64,000 bases of DNA. Origin: Clostridium sp. CAG:571 (GTDB lineage Bacteria; Bacillota; Clostridia; TANB77; CAG-508). Every line of letters begins with the position of its first letter. Position 1 is the first letter of the stretch. Positions 1-7,759 of the stretch are shown piece by piece. Made by a program: the position numbers and the translations under genes. The notes below the pieces were generated by a model. It searched no databases. It saw only the letters and a list, made by a program, of their open reading frames with translations, and was not told where the DNA came from. Location: positions 309,556 through 373,555 of the forward strand of contig HF999523.1 of assembly GCA_000434015.1 (NCBI GenBank), given 5' to 3'.

Positions 1-725
1 AAATAGAAGAAGCATTAGGAGCAGATATTATTATGGCTTTTGATGAATGTGTAGAGTATCCATCAACTTATGAATATACAAAGCAATCTATGGAAAGAAC
101 AACAAGATGGGCTATAAGATGCAAAAATTCACATAAAAATATTGATGAACAATCTTTATTTGGAATAATACAAGGAGGATTTTACAAAGATTTAAGAAAA
201 CAATCATTAGAAGATTTAGTAAATTTAGATTTACCAGGGTATGCAATTGGAGGTATTAGTGTAGGAGAACCAAAAGAAGAATTTTTGGATATTTTAAATT
301 ATACAGCTCCACTTATGCCAAAAGATAAACCAAGATATTTAATGGGAGTTGGAACACCAGATTACCTGATAGAAGCGGCTTTAGCTGGTATAGATATGTG
401 TGATTGTGTGTTGCCTACTAGAATTGCAAGAAATGGAACAGCTATGACATGGAATGGTAAAGTAGTAGTAAGAAATGCTACTTATGAAAAAGATTTCACT
501 CCTTTAGATCCAGAATGCAATTGTTATACATGTAAAAATTATACTAGAGCATATATAAGACATTTAGTAAAAACAAATGAAATTCTAGGAGTAAGGTTAT
601 TATCGATTCATAATCTTACATTCTTGACGAATTTAATGAAAAGGGTTAGAATAGAAATAGAGAACGATAATTTATTAAATTTCAGAAATGAATTTTATAA
701 AAAATATGGTTATACAAAAGAGTAA
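1..725 (+). CDS. tgt: Queuine tRNA-ribosyltransferase, 5' end outside the window
   Basis: This is the C-terminal part of tRNA-guanine transglycosylase, which exchanges guanine-34 of GUN-anticodon tRNAs for a queuine precursor. The frame is open from base 3, so the N-terminus lies upstream of the window. Visible family motifs are MAFDEC, GGISVGEP, the catalytic-Asp block MCDCVLPTRIARNG and the zinc site PECNCYTC followed by a downstream His in LSIHN. In Clostridia tgt commonly precedes yajC, a TIGR04086 protein and secD-secF. Here a membrane protein with WG-like repeats sits in the yajC position. No CGG codon occurs in the visible part. Confidence 0.97.
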   Translation, partial: IEEALGADIIMAFDECVEYPSTYEYTKQSMERTTRWAIRCKNSHKNIDEQSLFGIIQGGFYKDLRKQSLEDLVNLDLPGYAIGGISVGEPKEEFLDILNYTAPLMPKDKPRYLMGVGTPDYLIEAALAGIDMCDCVLPTRIARNGTAMTWNGKVVVRNATYEKDFTPLDPECNCYTCKNYTRAYIRHLVKTNEILGVRLLSIHNLTFLTNLMKRVRIEIENDNLLNFRNEFYKKYGYTKE

Positions 726-737
726 GGGGGAGATAAG

Positions 738-2214
738 ATGAATCTTATTGATAATGAAGAGAAAAAGAGTAAAGAACAAAATACTAAACTTTTAAAAATA
801 ATAATTATTGCAATAGTAGTTTTAGTATTAATTTTAGTTGCAGTATTATCATATAGTATGTATTTACAATCTAAGCAATTTAGATTTTTAATTAATGATA
901 GAAAAACTAGCATACCAAGTGACTTATTAGTATATGAAGATAATACTTTATATATATCTATTAAAGATATGGCTTCTTTATTAGACTTTGAATATAATAA
1001 TGGAGAATATAAAAAGTTTGACGAAGATGTAACTAAAGGATATGTAGAAGATAAAACAGGTTTTGAAGCAGCAGGTTTTGAAGCAAATTCTGAAAAAATG
1101 TATAAAGTTGTAAAAGAATATGATGAACATGAAGACTTTACAATAAAAACTAAAGTTAAATCTATAAATGGTAAGCTTTATACTACTTCTGAGGGAATAG
1201 ATTTGCTATTTAATACCAAATTTATAAATGATCAAGAAAAAAATTACATGTCTGTTTATACTCTAGATGAAATAGTTAATAGATATGCTTCAAGTTTGAA
1301 AAATACAGTAATAACATCAAAAGAAATGACATTTGCTAATAAAAAAGCTTTGAAATATGGCTTAATATTAGTACAAAATGCAGAAGGGTTATATGGAGTA
1401 AATAGTACAGAAAACAATGAAAGTGTAATAGGAACTAGATACACAGAAATGAGATTTTTGGAAAGTACACAAGATTTTATAGTAACTACAAAGGAGAAAA
1501 AACAAGGTATAAAATCAGCTAGAGGATCAACAGATATTGATCCGGCTTATGATGAGATTAAACAATTAGATACAAATTACAATTTGTATATCATAAAAGT
1601 GGGAGAAAAATATGGAGTTATAAACAGAACAAAAGGTGCTAAATATGTTATATATCCTCAATATGATTCAATAGGAATAGATACAACAAACTTTGAAAAT
1701 GATGAAATATCAAATCAATATATTTTATTTGATAATTGTATACCTGTAAAACAAATAACAGATACTAAGGTAGATAAATGGACTATTTATGACAAAGATG
1801 GTAAAAATATTACAAATACAACATATGATGGTCTTCGGATATGTGGAAGGAACATCAAAACTAGCAAAAGGAAATAATCTTTTAGTAATTCCAGATAGAG
1901 AAGGTATTATAGTTTATAAAGATGGATTATATGGAGTTATAAGTTCATCAGGAAGAACTTTATTACCAATTCAACTAAAAAAGGTTTATAGAGAACTTGT
2001 TAATGGAAAGAGCACATACTATATGGTATATGGTGATGATAATAAAACAGAAAACATATTAGAATTTTGGAATAAAACAATAGGAACAGTTTCAAATAAA
2101 GATAATACAACAGTAACAAACAATGTAGTAACAAATACAACAAATACAAGTAATAATACAGCAAGTGAAAATGTTGCAGATAAAAATGCGGTAAATACAA
2201 CAAGTAGTAATTAA
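738..2214 (+). CDS. Membrane-anchored WG-repeat-like protein, one CGG +1 shift
   Basis: The protein is about 491 residues when a +1 shift is made at CGG 1836-1838. Residues 20-46 form a single membrane anchor after a charged N-terminus. A region around residues 50-90 resembles the copper-amine-oxidase N-domain-like stalk fold (NTLYISIKDMASLL). Several WG-type repeats follow, such as GLYGVNS, EKYGVIN and KDGLYGVIS. The C-terminus is Asn/Thr-rich. The first frame ends at 1877. The second frame continues the repeat DG-LGYVEGTSKLAKGNN without loss. The start ATG at 738 has an upstream gggggag ribosome site. Function is unknown; an extracytoplasmic binding role is inference from the repeats. Confidence 0.8.
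1836..1838 (+). other. CGG +1 recoding site in WG-repeat protein
   Basis: The context is CTT-CGG-A. Skipping the C gives CTT-GGA (Leu-Gly) and restores the repeat frame. Without a shift, translation ends after 12 codons. Confidence 0.85.
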
Positions 2215-2236
2215 TTTTAAATATAATAATTATAAA

Positions 2237-2275
2237 AATAAAGAGTAATTAGTTTTAATTATTCTTTATTTTTTT
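2237..2275 (+). terminator. Rho-independent terminator after the WG-repeat gene
   Basis: A 15-bp perfect stem (2237-2251 with 2256-2270) with a 4-nt loop is followed by a T run. It closes the tgt / WG-repeat transcript. Confidence 0.85.
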
Positions 2276-2412
2276 ACAAAAAAATATTTACAAAAAATTT
2301 TATATAAACTAGTTTTTTTTCATTATAAAGATATAGAAAATATGATAGTTCTAAAATATAAAAATAATTAATATAAATGTAATAGTTAATATAAAAAAGG
2401 GAGAGATAAATT

Positions 2413-2820
2413 ATGGAAAAAAATGTTAGTATCAATAAAATAAATTTAAATAATAATATAGTAAAGGTTATAAAAGGAAGTATAATAGCATTTTTAATTT
2501 CCATTATGCTACTATTTATTTTTGCAAGCTTATTGGTATATACAAATATACAAGAAAATACAATAAAACCAGTGGTAATAATAATTAGTATAATTAGTAT
2601 TTTAGTAGGAAGTTCATTAAGTTCTATAAAAATAAAAAGAAAAGGGATTGTTAACGGTGCTTTAGTTGGAACTATATATATTATGGTAATATATATTTTA
2701 TCAAGTATATGTTTTGTAGGATTTGAATTAAATTTGGAATCAATTATAATGATTATTAGTTCCATAATAAGTGGAATGATTGGTGGGGTAATAGGAGTTA
2801 ATATAGACTCAAAAAAATAA
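2413..2820 (+). CDS. TIGR04086-family four-helix membrane protein
   Basis: This 135-residue protein has four hydrophobic helices (about residues 20-45, 52-72, 82-103 and 110-130) and a short basic cytoplasmic N-terminus. Size, topology and position between tgt and secD match the TIGR04086 / YrzE-like family of Clostridia and Bacilli, whose function is not established. The start ATG at 2413 has gggagag upstream. The family call rests on topology and context more than on motifs. Confidence 0.7.
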   Translation: MEKNVSINKINLNNNIVKVIKGSIIAFLISIMLLFIFASLLVYTNIQENTIKPVVIIISIISILVGSSLSSIKIKRKGIVNGALVGTIYIMVIYILSSICFVGFELNLESIIMIISSIISGMIGGVIGVNIDSKK

Positions 2821-2847
2821 AAGAAAAATATATTATCAAAATAGCTA

Positions 2848-2891
2848 AAAATATCATACTTTTTTTTATTAAAATAGTTGATATTTTTTTT
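2848..2891 (+). terminator. Probable terminator after TIGR04086-like gene
   Basis: The inverted repeat AAATATCA / TGATATTT is followed by a run of T residues. The right arm overlaps a possible promoter (TTGATA 2878, N17, TAAAAT 2901) for the next gene. Confidence 0.55.
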
Positions 2892-2927
2892 GTTTTAATA
2901 TAAAATTTAGAAACATGGAGGAGTATA

Positions 2928-3588
2928 ATGATAACATTAGAAGATTTAAAAAATAATTTGGAGGTTCAAGAACTAATAAAAAGTTCTCAAAAACAACTTA
3001 ATGTTTTAGGTTATACAGAACATTCTACAAGGCACATAAATATTGTATCAAATCGTGCAGGAAAAGTATTAGAAACTTTAGGATATAGTAAAGAAAGAAT
3101 AGAACTTGCAAAAATTGCAGGATATATGCACGATATAGGAAATTGTGTTAACCGTGTAGATCATGCGCACTCTGGTGCAATACTTGCCTATGAGATATTA
3201 AAAGACATGGGAATGGATGTTGAAAAAAGAACAGAAATCATGATGGCAATTCGGAAACCACGATGAACAAACAGGAACAGCAGTGAGTGATATATCTGCA
3301 GCTCTAATATTAGCAGATAAATCAGATGTTCATAGAGACAGAGTAGTAAATACTAATATATCATCTTTTGATAAACATGATAAAGTAAATTATGCAGTTA
3401 CAAATTCAGAGTTTATTATAAATAAAGATGAAAGAAAAGTAATTTTAGATTTAACAATAGATACTAAAATTTCACCAGTATTAGACTATTTTGAAATTTT
3501 TATGGATAGAACTATGATGAGTAAATACGCTGCAAAATATTTAGGAATATGGTTTGAATTAGTTATTAATGGTACAAAATTATTATAA
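2928..3588 (+). CDS. HD-domain phosphohydrolase, one CGG +1 shift
   Basis: The protein is about 219 residues across a +1 shift at CGG 3252-3254. It is an HD-superfamily metal-dependent hydrolase. The metal ligands are His in TRHINIV, the HD pair in GYMHDIGN, and His in DHAHSGA. The last conserved motif, IGNHDEQTG, spans the recoding site. Zero-frame reading gives IRKPR and stops at 3266. +1 reading gives IGNHDE, the expected family motif. HD proteins of this type precede secD-secF in many Clostridia; the substrate is unknown. The start ATG at 2928 has a good ggagg. Confidence 0.9.
3252..3254 (+). other. CGG +1 recoding site in HD hydrolase
   Basis: The context is ATT-CGG-A. Skipping C gives ATT-GGA (Ile-Gly) inside the IGNHDE motif. 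The zero frame stops after 3 more codons. Confidence 0.92.
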
Positions 3589-3606
3589 GTTTTAGGAGGA
3601 GTTAAA

Positions 3607-4965
3607 GTGAAAGCAAAAAACAGAACTTTAAAAACAATATTAACAATACTAGTAATTATATTAATTTCTTTGATATCTTTTATGGGAATATTTGTAAAAG
3701 ATAAAAACAGAATGAAAAATATTTTACCAGATTATGAATTAGGAATGGATTTCAAAGGTGGAAGAGTTTTTAATATAAAACCTGACGAAACAGTTAATAC
3801 AAAGTATTATGATAGTGAGGGAAAGGAAGTAGAATCATCTAGTATAGACGAATCTAAAAAAGATGAATACACTAAAGAAGAAACTCCTGTAAATAGTAAA
3901 GATTCTTTAAATGATGAAAATTATGAAAAAGTTAAAAAAATCGTAGAAGAAAGATTAAATTTATTAAGTGTAAAAGAATATGAAATAAGAAAATCATCTT
4001 CAAATGGTGAGATATATGTAACAATACCAGAAGATAGTAATACAGATACAATAGTATCTGAAATGACACCACGCGGAGAATTTAAAATAATTGATTCTGA
4101 AGATAAAAGAGTTTTATTAACAAATAATGATATTAAAGATGTAAAAGTTGGTTATGGAAATACAACAAGTGGAACATCAGTATTTATAAATATACAATTT
4201 AATAAAGAAGGAACAAAAATATTAAATGAAATAAGTAAAGAGTATGTAGCAACAAAAGATGATGAAGGAAATGAAACTAAAAAACAAATTGAACTTGTAT
4301 TAGATGACGAAACACAGTTAACAACATATTTTGATGAAGAAGTAAAAGATGGTTTATTACAATTATCTATGGGAAGTGCCAATTCAACAAGTAGTGAAGA
4401 TCTACAAAAATATTTAACACAAGCTTCTAATTTTGCAGTGTTATTAAAAACAGATGTAATGCCATTAACATATAAGTTAGATACAAATTTATATGTTCAA
4501 TCTGAGATTACAAATGATATTTTACAAAAGCTATTAATAATATTTTTAATAGTAGCAGCTGTAATAGCAATATTTACAATTATAAAATATAAAAAACAAG
4601 GTTTATTAGCAATTATTAATTTAATTGGATTTGTAGCAACATTATTAATTACTATAAGATATGCAAATGTTGTAGTTACATTTACAGGTATACTTGCAGT
4701 ATTATTAAGTATTATAATGAATTATATATATATACTAAATATTATAAAAGCAGATAAAGAAGGAAAGAAAGAACATAAAAAGATATCTTATCAATTTTTA
4801 TTAATATATATGCCATGTTTGATTATCTCTGTAGTATTTTCTTTTATAAAAAATGTACAGGTAGCAAGTTTTGGTATGATAATGTTCTGGGCAATATTAG
4901 TGATGGTTGTGTATAGTTTTTTAATAACAAAAGCATTAATGTCAAATTCAGAAGATAATAAATAA
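3607..4965 (+). CDS. secD: Protein-export membrane protein SecD, diverged
   Basis: This 452-residue protein starts at GTG 3607 behind aggagg. It has an N-terminal transmembrane helix, the P1-type periplasmic region with LGMDFKGGRVFNI and MTPRGEFKIID, then five C-terminal helices. SecD with SecF uses the proton gradient to help complete Sec export. Position (HD protein before, short SecF after) supports the name. The conserved transmembrane block expected as VDANVLIFERIKEE reads as LLSIIMNYIYILNIIKADKE, so the key Asp is missing. The periplasmic part is rich in Lys, Glu and Ser. Confidence 0.85.
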   Translation: MKAKNRTLKTILTILVIILISLISFMGIFVKDKNRMKNILPDYELGMDFKGGRVFNIKPDETVNTKYYDSEGKEVESSSIDESKKDEYTKEETPVNSKDSLNDENYEKVKKIVEERLNLLSVKEYEIRKSSSNGEIYVTIPEDSNTDTIVSEMTPRGEFKIIDSEDKRVLLTNNDIKDVKVGYGNTTSGTSVFINIQFNKEGTKILNEISKEYVATKDDEGNETKKQIELVLDDETQLTTYFDEEVKDGLLQLSMGSANSTSSEDLQKYLTQASNFAVLLKTDVMPLTYKLDTNLYVQSEITNDILQKLLIIFLIVAAVIAIFTIIKYKKQGLLAIINLIGFVATLLITIRYANVVVTFTGILAVLLSIIMNYIYILNIIKADKEGKKEHKKISYQFLLIYMPCLIISVVFSFIKNVQVASFGMIMFWAILVMVVYSFLITKALMSNSEDNK

Positions 4966-4985
4966 TTGAAGAGAGGGTTTAATAT

Positions 4986-5633
4986 ATGAAAAAAATAGTA
5001 TATGCAGTTTTAGCAATTATTATAGTGATAGGTATAATTGTAGTTGCTACTATAGGATTTAATGTAGATACAATATATTCTAATCATCGTGAAGTAAAAA
5101 TATTCTTAGGAAAAGATTATAATATAGAAGATGTTAATAAAATAGTAAAAGAAGTAATTCCAGATGAGAATGTACTTATAACTAAAGTAGAAAAATTTGA
5201 TGATATGTTTTGTATAAAAGCAAAAAATATTTCAGATGAACAAGTAGAAAATTTAAAACAAAAATTAAGTGAAAAATATGAAATAACAGATACAAGTAAT
5301 TTAGTAACAGTATCAGATGTTCCAAGTTATAGAATAAGGGATATTGTAGAACCATATAAATGGCCAGGATTATCAGTAACAGTAATTGTTTTGATAGTAA
5401 TGGGAAGTATATATAGAAAATTAGGAAGTGTAAAAGTAGTTTTACAAGAAGGTATAGTATTAATAATAGCAGAAGCTTTGTTGCTAAGTGTTATAGCAAT
5501 TGCGAGAGTTCCTATTAATAGATTATTTGTACCAGCATGCCTATTTGTATATATTCTTACAATAATTGCAAGCAATATAGAACTTACAAGACAGCTTGAA
5601 AGTAAAAAAAGTGAGGAAAGTAAAAAAGCTTAA
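4986..5633 (+). CDS. secF: SecF-like membrane protein, shortened
   Basis: This 215-residue protein has one N-terminal helix (residues 4-25), a soluble alpha/beta segment of about 100 residues, and only three further helices (about 128-142, 150-170, 178-196). Canonical SecF is near 300 residues with six helices. It is called SecF from its place directly after secD and from the segment resembling the SecF periplasmic domain. The frame is continuous and contains no CGG, so the shortness is not an unrecognised frameshift. It could instead be a SecF-derived accessory subunit. Confidence 0.65.
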   Translation: MKKIVYAVLAIIIVIGIIVVATIGFNVDTIYSNHREVKIFLGKDYNIEDVNKIVKEVIPDENVLITKVEKFDDMFCIKAKNISDEQVENLKQKLSEKYEITDTSNLVTVSDVPSYRIRDIVEPYKWPGLSVTVIVLIVMGSIYRKLGSVKVVLQEGIVLIIAEALLLSVIAIARVPINRLFVPACLFVYILTIIASNIELTRQLESKKSEESKKA

Positions 5634-5641
5634 CCAAAAAG

Positions 5642-5678
5642 AGATATCTAGAATATTATATACTAGATATCTTTTTTT
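5642..5678 (+). terminator. Terminator after secF
   Basis: The perfect stem AGATATCTAG / CTAGATATCT with an 11-nt A+T loop runs directly into seven Ts. The ribosome site of the next gene follows immediately. Confidence 0.85.
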
Positions 5679-5688
5679 AGGAGGAAAG

Positions 5689-6030
5689 ATGGAAAAGCTT
5701 TTAAAAAAAATAGGTGGATTTTTTACAAGATGTTTAGAAAAAGATATTAATTATAAAGAAGCTTTAGATATGATCAATTTTCAAAATGCTAAATTTATAG
5801 ATGTAAGAAGTATTCAAGAGTATAATGAAGGACACTTAGATGGAGCGATTTGTATTCCATTATATGAACTACGAAAGGAGATTCCTTATAGAATACAAAA
5901 TAGAGATAGTATAATAATTTTATATTGTAGCTCTGGCATTCGTAGTTTGAAAGGAAAGAAAATTTTAGATTCTTTAGGGTATAGAAATGTATATAATTTA
6001 AAAGGTGGAATTGATAATATAAAAGCTTAA
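5689..6030 (+). CDS. Rhodanese-like sulfurtransferase
   Basis: This 113-residue single-domain rhodanese has the active-site loop YCSSGIRS, whose Cys carries the persulfide, the upstream FIDVR motif and the closing NLKGGI. The start is ATG 5689, preceded by taggagga; an in-frame extension upstream overlaps secF and the terminator and is unlikely. Family members move sulfane sulfur or act in cyanide detoxification; the specific acceptor is not evident. Confidence 0.93.
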   Translation: MEKLLKKIGGFFTRCLEKDINYKEALDMINFQNAKFIDVRSIQEYNEGHLDGAICIPLYELRKEIPYRIQNRDSIIILYCSSGIRSLKGKKILDSLGYRNVYNLKGGIDNIKA

Positions 6031-6072
6031 ATAAAAGATCTTAAAAAATTTCCTGTAGAAATCTAATTAATA

Positions 6073-6127
6073 AATACTAGTTTTTGATTATAAAAAATAT
6101 ATAATAGTTTAATCAGAAACTAGTATT
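6073..6127 (+). repeat. 18-bp inverted repeat downstream of the rhodanese gene
   Basis: The arms 6073-6090 and 6110-6127 pair over 18 positions with one G-T wobble around a 19-nt loop. There is no T tract after it, so it may be an mRNA 3' end stabiliser or a processed terminator. Confidence 0.7.
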
Positions 6128-6152
6128 CATTAATGTAACAGAATATGACATT

Positions 6153-6196
6153 TTTTATGTAAAACACTTGACATTTACATAAAAACACAATATTAT
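6153..6196 (+). promoter_or_regulatory. Sigma-A promoter with embedded inverted-repeat operator
   Basis: TTGACA at 6168-6173 and TATTAT at 6191-6196 are separated by exactly 17 bases. A perfect inverted repeat TTTTATGTAAA (6153-6163) / TTTACATAAAA (6174-6184) flanks the -35 box and fills the spacer, the usual place for a repressor site. It would control the epimerase-like gene at 6231. Confidence 0.8.
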
Positions 6197-6230
6197 ATAG
6201 TAAGAAAAATTGGATTAAGGAGAATGGGAT

Positions 6231-7106
6231 ATGCATACTCAAATGTTGACTTCTAAATTTGGTGGGGAATTAGTAAGCTTCAAACTAAATGGAGTAGAAA
6301 GAATTCATCAAGGTGAAGATTGCGTAGACGAAAATGGAAAAGTTTTCTGGAAAAGACATTCACCAGTATTATTCCCTACAGTAGGTAAACTAAAGAAAAA
6401 TCAAACCATAATTAACGGCAAGACATATGAGATGCCACAACATGGATTTGCAAGAGACTTAGAATTTGAACCAATTACTAAGTTAGATAATTTTCATTCT
6501 TATGTATTAAAAAGTAATAAAAATACTATTTCAAAATTTCCATTTGATTTTGAGTTATACACAACATATAGATTAGATGATAATAAATTAACTACAATAT
6601 ATAAAGTTATTAATACAGGAGACACTAATATGCCATTTGGAATTGGTGGGCATCCAGCATTTAAAATAAATAGTGAAGACTTAAAAAATGAAAATTATTA
6701 TCTAGAATTCGAAGAAGATGAAGATAAAATTCATTTTCTATATTTAGTTGATGGATTAATTGGAACAGAATATGCGAAAAATAGAATTGATGATAAAAGA
6801 AGAATTTATATAAATAAAGATACTTTTAATAATGATGCTTTAATAATGAAAGGAATAACATCTTCAAAAATAAGCCTAAAAAAACGTGATACTAATAAAA
6901 CAGTATTAACAATGGATTTTTCAGGATTTCCATATTTAGCTGTTTGGTCTAAACCAAATGCACCATTTATATGTATAGAGCCTTGGAAAACTACAGCAGA
7001 TACTGTTAAATCAAGCGGAGTATTTACACAAAAAACAGATATAATTATATTAAAACCAAATGAAGAGTTTGAATGTAAATATACAGTAGAGTTTTTTGAA
7101 GAATAA
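6231..7106 (+). CDS. Aldose 1-epimerase family protein
   Basis: This 291-residue protein belongs to the galactose-mutarotase superfamily, closest in style to the LacX branch. Features are SKFGGELVSF at the N-terminus, HSPVLFPTVGKL, MPQHGFARDLEFE, GGHPAF with the catalytic-type His, and the C-terminal CIEPWKTTADTV, whose Glu is the expected general base. Members interconvert alpha and beta anomers of aldoses or bind hexose-6-phosphates. The start ATG at 6231 has aggag. It has its own strong promoter with an operator-like repeat, so it is probably regulated by sugar supply (inference). Confidence 0.9.
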   Translation: MHTQMLTSKFGGELVSFKLNGVERIHQGEDCVDENGKVFWKRHSPVLFPTVGKLKKNQTIINGKTYEMPQHGFARDLEFEPITKLDNFHSYVLKSNKNTISKFPFDFELYTTYRLDDNKLTTIYKVINTGDTNMPFGIGGHPAFKINSEDLKNENYYLEFEEDEDKIHFLYLVDGLIGTEYAKNRIDDKRRIYINKDTFNNDALIMKGITSSKISLKKRDTNKTVLTMDFSGFPYLAVWSKPNAPFICIEPWKTTADTVKSSGVFTQKTDIIILKPNEEFECKYTVEFFEE

Positions 7107-7112
7107 AAAATT

Positions 7113-7301
7113 ATGGGAAAAGTGATATTAATAATTGTTGGCTTGGTATTAGGTCTAATTGGTGTAATTATGATATATGATTCTAGAATTATAACTAAGA
7201 AATTTTTTAGTTTTGGAGATCAAAACGAAGGAGCCTTTGGACTAAAAGTGGTAGGTTTTATTATTGCAATGATTGGAGCATTTATAATATTTTTTGCATA
7301 A
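7113..7301 (+). CDS. Small two-helix membrane protein
   Basis: This 62-residue protein has helices at about residues 3-22 and 43-61, joined by a short polar linker (SRIITKKFFSFGDQNEG). It starts 6 bases after the epimerase-like gene ends. No Shine-Dalgarno is obvious, so it may be translated by coupling. The topology resembles small immunity or permease-accessory proteins, but I do not recognise the family. Confidence 0.65.
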   Translation: MGKVILIIVGLVLGLIGVIMIYDSRIITKKFFSFGDQNEGAFGLKVVGFIIAMIGAFIIFFA

Positions 7302-7489
7302 TGTTACTAAAATAAGCAAAATGTAAGTAATAATTTTTTATATATAATTGTTAATAGATATTAAGATTTTATGAAATAGAATAAAAAATGAAAGTATATA
7401 CTTTTTAATATAAAAACTTAAAAATAGTTGTAATTTAATAAAAATGATGATAAGATAAAAAAGTAATAAATAAAAACTATAAAAAAGAG

Positions 7490-7728
7490 GAGTAAATTTA
7501 AACTGGCTAGAAAAGAGAAAAGAAGTTTTAAGCTGAGAGCTTCTTATAGAAAAGAAAATTGAAGGTAGCTTTTTTGTTGATATATCGAAATTTTAGTAAA
7601 TATATTCGTGGAGGCCACGTTATAGGCTTATAAGAGATACTAATAATTTTTTATTAGTAAATTAAGGTGGTACCGCGAAAAATATAGATCCTCGCCCTTA
7701 TTTTAAGGGATAGAGGATTATTTTTTTT
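7490..7728 (+). promoter_or_regulatory. T-box riboswitch leader of valS
   Basis: The conserved T-box sequence AAGGTGGTACCGCGAAAA lies at 7664-7681. It is preceded by a long structured stem I region and followed by a terminator whose left arm competes with it. A GTA in gaaGGTAGC (7565-7567) is a candidate valine specifier. Uncharged tRNA-Val would bind and prevent termination, raising valS expression. The stretch 7302-7489 upstream holds no gene and should contain the leader promoter. Confidence 0.93.
7686..7728 (+). terminator. T-box-controlled terminator
   Basis: The stem pairs ATCCTC-ccctta with taaggg-GAGGAT, followed by eight Ts at 7721-7728. It is the conditional terminator of the valS T-box. 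Confidence 0.9.
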
Positions 7729-7759
7729 AAAGATGAATTTTTATAAAGGAGGAAAAAAT

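Noticed and set aside
4986..5633. SecF shortened by a hidden CGG shift
   Set aside because: The frame is continuous, contains no CGG, and the sequence after the stop is a terminator rather than more SecF.
7733..7759. Upstream start for valS
   Set aside because: It lies inside the T-box leader just after the terminator; the strong aaaggagga points to ATG 7760.
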